From: Streptomyces sp. NBC_01549
Lineage (GTDB): Bacteria; Actinomycetota; Actinomycetes; Streptomycetales; Streptomycetaceae
Length of the DNA stretch: 64,000 bases
Assembly: GCF_026339955.1 (NCBI RefSeq)
Contig: NZ_JAPEPW010000001.1
Location: forward strand, 1,116,001-1,180,000
Reading direction: 5' to 3'
Shown: one piece after another, positions 50,548-58,100 of the stretch
Layout of the letters: every line of letters begins with the position of its first letter
How positions within the stretch are numbered: position 1 is the first letter of the stretch
Position numbers and translations under genes: made by a program
The notes under the pieces: generated by a model
What the model saw: only the letters and a program-made list of their open reading frames with translations
Told to the model about the DNA's origin: nothing
Databases searched by the model: none

Positions 50548-51915
50548 GTGGCCATCTCGGTCTTCGACCTGTTCTCGATCGGCATAGGCCCGTCGAGCTC
50601 CCACACGGTGGGCCCGATGCGTGCGGCGCGCATGTTCGCCCGCCGGCTGCGCAACGAAGAGCTGCTGGACTCGGTGGCCTCCGTCCGGGCAGAGCTGTAC
50701 GGCTCCCTGGGCGCGACCGGCCACGGCCACGGCACCCCCAAGGCGGTGCTGCTGGGTCTGGAGGGCGCGTCACCGCGAACGGTGGACGTGGAGGGCGCCG
50801 ACGACCGCGTGGAGCAGATCAAGTCGTCGGGCCGTCTCTCACTCCTCGGCACGCACAAGATCCCCTTCTCCTTCGACGACGACCTGGTCCTGCACCGCCG
50901 CAAGGCCCTGCCGTACCACGCGAACGGCATGACGGTCTTCGCGTACGACGCCTCCGGCGCACTCGTCCTTGAGAAGACGTACTACTCGGTCGGCGGCGGC
51001 TTCGTGGTCGACGAGGACGCGGTGGGCGAGGACCGCATCAAGCTCGACGACACGGTGCTCAAATACCCGTTCCGCACGGGCGACGAGCTGCTGCGGCTGA
51101 CGAAGGAGACCGGCCTGTCGATCTCCGCCCTGATGCTGGAGAACGAACGGGCCTGGCGCACCGAGGAGGAGATCCGCGAGGGCCTCCTCGCCATCTGGCG
51201 TGTGATGCAGGCGTGTGTCTCCCGGGGCATGTCCCGCGAGGGCATACTGCCGGGCGGCCTCAAGGTCCGCCGTCGCGCCGCCGTATCGGCCCGCCAGCTC
51301 CGGGCGGAGGGCGACCCGTTGGCCCACGCGATGGAGTGGATCACGCTCTACGCGATGGCGGTGAACGAGGAGAACGCGGCGGGCGGCCGCGTGGTCACGG
51401 CCCCCACCAACGGCGCCGCGGGCATCATCCCCGCGGTCCTCCACTACTACATCAACTTCATCCCGGGCGCGGACGAGGACGGCGTCGTGCGCTTCCTGCT
51501 CGCCGCCGGCGCCATCGGGATGCTCTTCAAGGAGAACGCCTCCATCTCCGGCGCCGAGGTCGGCTGCCAGGGAGAGGTCGGCTCAGCCTGCTCGATGGCC
51601 GCGGGCGCCCTCGCCGAGGTCCTCGGCGGCAGCCCCGAACAGGTCGAGAACGCCGCCGAGATCGGCATGGAACACAACCTCGGCCTCACCTGCGACCCTG
51701 TCGGCGGCCTCGTCCAGATCCCCTGCATCGAACGCAACGGCATGGCGGCGGTCAAGGCGGTCACCGCGGCCCGCATGGCCATGCGCGGTGACGGCTCCCA
51801 CAAGGTCTCCCTCGACAAGGTCATCAAGACCATGAAGGAGACGGGCGCGGACATGAGCGTCAAGTACAAGGAGACGGCCCGGGGCGGGCTCGCGGTGAAC
51901 ATCATCGAGTGCTAG
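50548..51915 (+). CDS. sdaA: L-serine ammonia-lyase (iron-sulfur type)
   Basis: 455 residues from GTG 50548, preceded by GTGAGGAGTCCCC. It deaminates serine to pyruvate. The single-chain fused alpha/beta form begins [24 protein letters not shown]. Cluster-binding cysteines are expected in [16 protein letters not shown] and [19 protein letters not shown], both intact. Together with glyA and gcvTH it sets serine/glycine flux. A bulged hairpin at 51926-51962 follows, and an insertion sequence begins about 95 bp after the stop, just outside the gene. Confidence 0.96.
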   Translation: MAISVFDLFSIGIGPSSSHTVGPMRAARMFARRLRNEELLDSVASVRAELYGSLGATGHGHGTPKAVLLGLEGASPRTVDVEGADDRVEQIKSSGRLSLLGTHKIPFSFDDDLVLHRRKALPYHANGMTVFAYDASGALVLEKTYYSVGGGFVVDEDAVGEDRIKLDDTVLKYPFRTGDELLRLTKETGLSISALMLENERAWRTEEEIREGLLAIWRVMQACVSRGMSREGILPGGLKVRRRAAVSARQLRAEGDPLAHAMEWITLYAMAVNEENAAGGRVVTAPTNGAAGIIPAVLHYYINFIPGADEDGVVRFLLAAGAIGMLFKENASISGAEVGCQGEVGSACSMAAGALAEVLGGSPEQVENAAEIGMEHNLGLTCDPVGGLVQIPCIERNGMAAVKAVTAARMAMRGDGSHKVSLDKVIKTMKETGADMSVKYKETARGGLAVNIIEC

Positions 51916-51925
51916 GGAAACAGGC

Positions 51926-51962
51926 CCTGACCAGCGCGTTCGTATCTTTCAGCGCTGTCAGG
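51926..51962 (+). terminator. sdaA terminator
   Basis: CCTGACCAGCGC pairs with GCGCTGTCAGG, giving 11 base pairs with a single bulged C and a 14-base loop. It begins 11 bp after the sdaA stop and was left intact by the IS insertion at 52001. Confidence 0.6.
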
Positions 51963-52000
51963 ACCTTCCCTGCTTACGCGGCGGAAAGTCCCTGGAACCT

Positions 52001-52028
52001 CCCTGGGACACACGGCCCCGGCGTAGTT
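52001..52028. repeat. left end of the insertion sequence: target duplication plus inverted repeat
   Basis: CCCTGGGACA at 52001-52010 is the left copy of a 10-bp direct repeat. CACGGCCCCGGCGTAGTT at 52011-52028 is the left terminal inverted repeat, an exact complement of 53466-53483. Confidence 0.93.
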
Positions 52029-53483
52029 GTGTGATGTCCGGTTCCGTGCCGGTTGATCAGATGCCGTAGACGGCGAAGGCGTCCTTGTGGCGGAGGAGGT
52101 CGCGGCGGGCGTGGGCGATGTTGGCGCGTCCGGCGAGGCGGATGGTGCTGATCGCCAGGTTGCGGAAGCTGGCCAGGGCTCGGGGTGCTGTACCGGTCCT
52201 GACCTGGGAGTTGTCTTCCCGGAAGGTGACGTCTCGCACCCAGTGGATCTTGTTCTCCACGGTCCAGTGGGACCTCTCGTAATGGTTGAGGTGGGCGGGG
52301 CCGGCGACGTCGGGCGGCAGGCTGGTGACGCCGAAGACGATCTCTTTGCTGGTCCATTCGCCGTCGAGGTTGCCGGTGTCGCGGCGGAGGCGGAAGACCT
52401 GGGATGCGCCGGGGAACAGGGTGTGGCCGGCGGGTGCGGTGCGCAGGGTGCGGCGTTCGGTGCGGCCGTGCCCGCGGTCGGTCTCGGTCGCGGTGGTCTC
52501 GGTGAAGTCGGTGTCCGTGCCGGTCAGCAGTATCTGGGCGGCGGCGTGCGCGAGGGGCTGGTTGCCCTTGAGGATCAGGACGTAGTGGCTGCCGAGGGGG
52601 CCGGTGATCAGGCGGGCGGTCTTCTTCGTGGTGTGCAGCGCGTCCAGGGTGAACACCCTTCCGTCCAGGCCGAGTCGGGTGAGCAGGGCCCGGGCTGCCT
52701 CGCCCTCGCCGCGCTTGTCGGGGACCTGGCTCTGGCCCAGGACCGCGCCGTTGGCGTGGTCGATCGCGCCGACCAGGAAGACCCGCCCGCTCTCGGTGCG
52801 GGCGCCGGTCAGGGCCTTGCCGTCCAGGGCCGCGGCGGGCAGCAGCCCCTCTGGCGCCGGGTGCTCGGCTGCGCGCTGGGCGGTGCGGCGCTGTTCGCGT
52901 TCCGCTGGTCCCGGGGTGGCGGGGATCTCCGGCGCCGGCACGGTGCCGCGGGCGAGGTCCGCGACGTGTCCGCAGGTTGCCGTGTCCAGGGCGTCGGTGT
53001 CCAGATGGGTGAGCACGCGCCGGAAGGTGCGCTCGCTGGGTACGAGGTAACGGCCGGTCAGCGGGTTGTACCGAGCGCCGATACTGGCCAGGTTCGTCTG
53101 CGGGGCACGGGCCGCCCACTGCCAGATCGCGGCGATCGAGTCGCCGCCGACCACCAGCGTCGCGCACGCGGTCAGTGTCAGGATCACCACCAGGGCGTGG
53201 CGTCGGCCACGTTTCGCGCGCAGGTCCGGGACCTGCCGCAACCTGCTGACCAGTTCGGACTCCACTGTCGTCGGGTCGGTGGCGAGCTCGGCCTCCCCCC
53301 GGGCGAGGTCCGCGAGTTGGCCAACGGCAGGGGGGATCGGCGAAGATGCGGGCACGAGCGCGACTCCTGTGACGATCTTTTGGCGTAGAGACCTGAAAGA
53401 TCATCAGAAGTCGCGCTCGTCCTGCAACCAGCCACATCAAACCGGGGCAGAACAACTCAAGGGAGAACTACGCCGGGGCCGTG
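52011..53483 (-). mobile_element. complete ISAs1-family insertion sequence, 1473 bp
   Basis: The element has 18-bp perfect terminal inverted repeats, one intact transposase gene on the minus strand, and a 10-bp target duplication CCCTGGGACA on both sides. Those dimensions fit the ISAs1 family (8-10 bp duplications). The target was a run of AAGTCCCTGGA-like repeats that continue on both sides. Everything looks intact, so the insertion may be recent and the element potentially active. Confidence 0.93.
52057..53355 (-). CDS. ISAs1 family transposase
   Basis: 432 residues, uninterrupted. Family landmarks are RLRQVPDLRAKRGRRHALVVILTLTACATLVVGG near the N-terminus, PSERTFRRVLTHLDTDAL, LDGKALTGAR with the first catalytic aspartate, FTLDALHTTKKTARLI with the second, and a C-terminal HWTVENKIHWVRDVTFREDNSQVRTG bearing the glutamate. 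It performs DDE cut-and-paste type transposition of its own element. Its stop lies 46 bp from the left end. Confidence 0.94.
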   Translation of the reverse strand: MPASSPIPPAVGQLADLARGEAELATDPTTVESELVSRLRQVPDLRAKRGRRHALVVILTLTACATLVVGGDSIAAIWQWAARAPQTNLASIGARYNPLTGRYLVPSERTFRRVLTHLDTDALDTATCGHVADLARGTVPAPEIPATPGPAEREQRRTAQRAAEHPAPEGLLPAAALDGKALTGARTESGRVFLVGAIDHANGAVLGQSQVPDKRGEGEAARALLTRLGLDGRVFTLDALHTTKKTARLITGPLGSHYVLILKGNQPLAHAAAQILLTGTDTDFTETTATETDRGHGRTERRTLRTAPAGHTLFPGASQVFRLRRDTGNLDGEWTSKEIVFGVTSLPPDVAGPAHLNHYERSHWTVENKIHWVRDVTFREDNSQVRTGTAPRALASFRNLAISTIRLAGRANIAHARRDLLRHKDAFAVYGI

Positions 53484-53493
53484 CCCTGGGACA
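53466..53493. repeat. right end of the insertion sequence: inverted repeat plus target duplication
   Basis: AACTACGCCGGGGCCGTG (53466-53483) is the exact reverse complement of the left terminal repeat. CCCTGGGACA at 53484-53493 is the right copy of the target duplication. Confidence 0.93.
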
Positions 53494-53637
53494 GACGTGA
53501 AAGTCCCTGGAAAGTCCCTGGGATGCCCCCCGGGGCGCGTCGCTGTTTGCGGTGGTGCACGGGCCGACTTCAGGACCGGCCCGGCGCTCTTGAGTCCGCC
53601 TTAGGGCGTTGAGTGCGGTCGGTGCACGCGAGGTAGT

Positions 53638-53656
53638 GAGACCTACGCATTACGAG
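53638..53656 (-). repeat. att-like core, copy 1 (tRNA-Thr anticodon-arm sequence)
   Basis: GAGACCTACGCATTACGAG is identical over 19 bp to 63033-63051, which is the anticodon-to-variable-loop part of the tRNA-Thr(CGT) fragment. Here the T-arm does not follow, so this is not a tRNA gene. It looks like the junction core of an integrated element. Confidence 0.65.
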
Positions 53657-53759
53657 ACCGTGAGCGATCATGTTGCCTGCTGACGCGTCATGCCGCCCAA
53701 TGACGTTTCTCCTGATCAGGGCACATGCAGCAGGCTGGCCCATGCCGCCCCGTGATGCA

Positions 53760-53791
53760 CTGTCCACAGGCGTCTGTCCACCGACTGTCCA
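53760..53791. repeat. CTGTCCA direct repeats inside the left att-like end
   Basis: Three copies of CTGTCCA(C) at 53760, 53774 and 53785, the last two 11 bp apart. The same motif with the same 11-bp spacing occurs at 62785 and 62796 near the other att-like core. They resemble arm-type integrase binding sites, about 100 bp from each core. Confidence 0.5.
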
Positions 53792-53955
53792 CCGGCAGGA
53801 CCACTTGACCAGGCCCCTCTCGCCGTCCCATCGCTTCTGGCGAGACCCCCGACAGGGGCGGAACCTGACGCAAGGCACGGCTGTCCAGTTCAGACAAGGA
53901 GCCGCGCAGCACTTCACCACGAACGTCGCAGCCTCCACCCGCGACGAGATCTCCG

Positions 53956-54000
53956 AGCGAAACGACATCTATTTTTGACAACAAGAGGTATCATTTCGCT
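53956..54000. promoter_or_regulatory. probable VapBC operator
   Basis: AGCGAAACGACATC (from 53956) and the reverse complement of the segment ending at 54000 (AGCGAAATGATACC) match at 11 of 14 positions, with perfect AGCGAAA outer arms. The repeat lies 30 bp upstream of vapB over the expected promoter (TTTTTGACAACAAG). Antitoxins of this class bind such inverted repeats. Confidence 0.6.
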
Positions 54001-54030
54001 GACAGGACTAGCGGCGGAGGAAGCATCCAC

Positions 54031-54285
54031 ATGGCCAGAACAGTCATCGACCTCGACGAAGACATGGTCACCGAGGCCATGCGCATCTTCGGCACCAAGA
54101 CCAAGGCCAAAGCCGTCCGCCTCGCCATGGAAGACGCCGTCAAGAGGCACCTTCGTCAAGAGGGCTTCGACGCCATAGAGGCCGGCGAGCTCGACTTCAG
54201 CGAGATCGTCGAGAACACCGGGCCCCGCAACGCGGACGGCTCCCTCAAGCGCGACGGCGACCGGGACGGAGGCCGGGCCGCCTGA
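54031..54285 (+). CDS. vapB: VapB-type antitoxin
   Basis: 84 residues from ATG 54031. The N-terminus MARTVIDLDEDMVTEAMRIFGTKTKAKAVRLAMEDAVKR is a ribbon-helix-helix DNA-binding domain of the type II VapB group common in actinomycetes. The C-terminal segment (ELDFSEIVENTG) would wrap the toxin. Its stop codon shares one base with the vapC start (TGATG). The upstream inverted repeat suggests autoregulation by the complex. Confidence 0.88.
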   Translation: MARTVIDLDEDMVTEAMRIFGTKTKAKAVRLAMEDAVKRHLRQEGFDAIEAGELDFSEIVENTGPRNADGSLKRDGDRDGGRAA

Positions 54286-54704
54286 TGCAGGACCGCTACC
54301 TGATCGACAAGTCCGCCCTCGCCCGCTGGACGAAGCCGAACGTCAAGGACGTACTCAAGCCCCTGCACGAGCGCTACCTCCTCGCCGTGTGCCAGCCCAC
54401 CGAGTACGAGATGATCCACTCCGCACGGGACAGCTCGGAGGCGACACGGATCAGCACCTGGCTCCACGCCTTCGACTACCTCCACGCCGACCACCGCGCC
54501 TTCGCCCGCGCCCTGGAAGTCCAGCGCCACGCTCTCAACGCGGGCTTCCACCGCGCCCTGTCCCTCCCCGACCTACTGATCGCCGCCACGGCAGAACTGC
54601 ACCGGCGGACGGTCCTCCACTACGACGGCGACTTCGACATGATCGCCTCCCTCACCGGCCAACCCACCGAATGGGTCGTCTCGCCCGGCAGCGCCGACCG
54701 ATGA
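54285..54704 (+). CDS. vapC: VapC-type PIN domain ribonuclease toxin
   Basis: 139 residues. PIN catalytic acids are visible: Asp in YLIDKSALARW (residue 8), Glu in PTEYEM, Asp in SLPDLLIAATAEL and Asp in HYDGDFDMIA. VapC toxins cut tRNA or rRNA when freed of VapB. Length and motif spacing are normal, so the toxin should be active. The pair lies within the accessory region and may stabilise it. Confidence 0.9.
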   Translation: MQDRYLIDKSALARWTKPNVKDVLKPLHERYLLAVCQPTEYEMIHSARDSSEATRISTWLHAFDYLHADHRAFARALEVQRHALNAGFHRALSLPDLLIAATAELHRRTVLHYDGDFDMIASLTGQPTEWVVSPGSADR

Positions 54705-54749
54705 GAATGCTGGCCTTCCCACCTCCGATGAGTTGTCTGGTGTCCCTCA

Positions 54750-55034
54750 TCGAATGGTCGCTGGGGAGTTCGGCAGCTGGCCTGCGCCAGCGCGCTGGTC
54801 ACCCTGTACAGCCTGGCTCTGCGTGGATCCCTGCGGGTCCTGGGCTGGATCGCCGGGGTAAGCCTCGTCGAACTGGCCCTCGCCATCTTCTTCCTGGCGC
54901 CGATCGCAAGCGCCCCCTCCGCCTATTCCACCTCTGCTCGGGACGGCGACCAAGCCCGTCGCCACCGGCCTGACGCTCCGTATCCGCCGGTTTTACCTGA
55001 TGGCGCTGGAGGACTGGGCCGCGAGTGGCGATAG
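54750..55034 (+). pseudogene. remnant of a membrane protein gene
   Basis: A frame without a start codon encodes LACASALVTLYSLALRGSLR followed by VLGWIAGVSLVELALAIFFLAPIASA and a charged tail, ending TAG at 55034. The two helices look real, but the 5' part is missing and neighbouring frames interrupt it. It could be the end of a plasmid or integrative-element membrane gene; I cannot name the family. The rest of 54705-55177 holds nothing else. Confidence 0.35.
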
Positions 55035-55177
55035 AGCGCGTCCGGCTCACCACGGCTGCGGAGCGCTCCCGGGTCACGCACGCCAGCAAACTGGCCTGGC
55101 GGGACGCAGGGCTGTTGGGCACAACCAGGTACGGACCGCCCCGCAGCCGCTGCGCAGCCCCGCTCCGCTGCGGTCTC

Positions 55178-58100
55178 TCAGTCCTGGATGTACCGGACGA
55201 TGACGCGCATGCGCGTGCCCCGCTCCGTTTGCCAGCTCACCTCGTCCCCGACCTCTCGCCACATCAGGGCCTTCCCCAGCGGGGTGTCAGGGCTCAACCG
55301 CTCCGCCTCGTCACCCGCGAGCATCGCGATCTCGTACGTCATGATGCCCGGCTCGTCCGGGTCCTCGACTCCGACGAGGCATCCAGGGACGACCATCGCC
55401 CCGCCCGTCAGGGAGGAGTCAGGGACCACTTGGTCGAGCAGGGCACGCAGGTGACTGCGCCGCTCCTGCAGGGCCTGGCGCCGCCTGTCGTGATCGGCCA
55501 GCTGGGCATTCCTGGACGACGAGTCCACGGCCACGATCTCCGGAAGCGGCTGGTCCAGCGCGTCCTGCACGCGCTGGAGCTCGCGCTGCACCCGTCGATG
55601 GGCAGAGACGCTGAGCCGGTCGATCGGGAGACGGAGAGAGGACCCGGCACCGCCCGGCACCGCGGAGCCCGTCACGGGGGTGGGTTCGTCGCCGTGGGTC
55701 GGCTGCCGCGGCACGGCCGGAAGACTCTTCACCGGGGCCCGGTCAGCCGTCGGTCGTGCACGCAGCAGTTCCGTCGTACGGCCGTCGGAAGCGCCGGAGG
55801 AGCCAGGCGCGTGGTGCCGCGCCAGCCCCACCTGGCCGTCGTCTCCCAGCACCGGTACGTCGGCATGGGCGATCGCGGCGCGGATCATCGCGTGTACCTC
55901 GGGGTGGGCGACCCGCACGACGGCATGCCCCTCGCGCAGGATGTCCACGGCGTCGGCCCCCGGGAAGCCTGGCACACCCGCTCCCCCGAGGAACCGTGCG
56001 GCCTCGGGCACGGTCGCCCGCATGCTGAACGCGTGCTGGGCTGCATTGACCTCGTCGCGGTGCAGCCGTGCCACGGTCACGAATTGGGGCTGCGCCTCCT
56101 CGGCGCCGTGCGGGGGATGGAGGTTCACGCCTCCCCGGCGCGACACTTTTACGTGAATGCCAGCAGCGGCCAGCCCGTCACGGAGCCTTTGCCGCTGTTC
56201 ATCGGTCCTCAGCCCGAGTCGGTCCGCCTCCAGTGCGAAGGCCCGCTGACTGATGACGCCCGCATTGGATGCGCCGCGCATCAGTCTCTCGATGACGTCG
56301 GGCTCCACGCTGCCAATGGGGGCGTCGTCGCTGTGGCCGGTAGGGACCGTAGGGCTGTGGCCGATCGGGTCCGTGTCGCCGTCGCGCCTGGGGACTGTAC
56401 TGCCGTCGCTTGTCGGAACCGTACCGCCGTCGGGGACCGTGCCGCCGTCCCCGGTCGGGTCCACAAGGTCACCGGTCGGGCCCGCAACGCTGTCCTCAGG
56501 GGCTCGGTTCAAGGGCGACGCTGCCCGCAGCCCGCCGCCAAGTGGGTACGCCGCCGACTCGATGCCGAGTCGGTCGAGTTCCGCCCACAGCGGTTCGAGT
56601 GCCCGCTCCGGGTCGAGGAAGAAGCGGCTGCCCCGGATGCGGACGAACGTCCATCCCACGCGCTCCAGTTCGCGCTGGCGTGCCGCGTCCGCGTCGGCGT
56701 TCTCCTCGGTGTGGAACGCGTCGCCGTCGCACTCCACGGCAAGGCGTCTGGTGCCGCCCTCGACGACGAGGTCGATGCGGTAGCGGCCGGCCGGATACTG
56801 CGGCCGCACCTGGTGGCCCCGGGCCCGCAGAGCCAGGTAGACACGCTGCTCGAAGAGGCTGTCGAAGGCCTCGTGCGGAACGTCCGGCCGGACCTCGCCG
56901 AGTCCGAGGCCGTTCTGCTCCTCGGCCGGGCGGGAGAACCAGTCCAGATAGGCACGCCGCAGATCGGTCTCGCCGAGTTCGGTGAGGGTGAAGCTGTGGA
57001 ACAACCACACCTGGTCGCGGGCCCGGGATGCAGCCACGTTGAGGTGCTGCCGGTTCAGGGAACTGCTGAAGTGGCCGATGCGGCGCGGCCCGTCGGGGCC
57101 GGTGAGCGATACGACCGTACTGATGAAGACGATGTCGCGCTCGTCGCCTTGGAACTCCTCGGCGTTGCCCACGCGCAGGCGTCGGCGCTGTCTCTGGTCC
57201 AGCGGGATCCGGTCGGCCAGCAGGTCTTCGATGAGGTACTTCTGCCCCGCGCCGAGCAGGGTGATCACCCCCATGGTGCGCCCTGCGTAGGCGGGGTCGG
57301 CGATGCACCGGGCGACCTCCTCCACCAGCCGCACTGCCTCGGGCCGGTTGATCTGCTTCTGTCCGCTGCCTTCGACGTAGCCATCGGGTATGTGCACCGG
57401 GCGCAGGGGCGGCAGCCGGTCGGCGCCGTACTGTCGCAGCGGCTGGAGCCGGCCGCCGTAGCAGAGCTCGTTGGAGAATCCGATGATCTCCGGCATGCAC
57501 CGGAAGTGTTCTTGGAGCATCAGTCTGCCGCGGCCTCCGGCCAGACCGGACGCGATGTCGAAGAGGCTGGCGGTCGGTGTGAACAGGTTGCGGCGGGCGG
57601 CGGGCAACTGGGCGAGGAGCCGTCGCTGGAGTGCGAACTGCTCGTCGTGGTCCACGCCCACCTGGGCGGGGCTGACCTGCTGGTCGTCGCCGACGACGAT
57701 CACCTTCGCGCCCAGCCAGGCGAGCAGCAGCGTCTCGGGGCCGGACTGGCTGGCCTCGTCGACGATCACGACGTCGAAGCGACCGGCTTGGTCCATCGGC
57801 ACGGTTTCGGTCACCTGGTGCAGCGGCATGATCCAGGCGGGCACCGCCGCCTGGCTGGCCTGCAAGCTCTCCCGGGCCTGTCTGCGGTAGGTGGCCGCGT
57901 ATTTGCCGGTGCCCTTGCCCAGCTTGCGGACGTTCTGCTGGTACGAGGTGAGGGCCACGGCCTGGTCGTCCGTGAGCCGGGACAGACAGCTGAACCAGGC
58001 CTTGTCGGCCGCCAGCCGTTCCAGGCCGATGCGGATCTCGACGTCCGCCTCGGCGAGCAGCCGCATCTGCCGGGCCTCGGCCTCCGGGGCCGTCAGCTCC

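Larger units (their letters stand above)
53494..53955. other. att-like region without gene
   Basis: No convincing gene in this 460-bp stretch. It begins with AAGTCCCTGGA repeats of the IS target, then holds the att-like core (53638-53656) and the CTGTCCA repeats (53760-53791), described separately. Short frames here do not keep protein-like composition. Confidence 0.5.
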
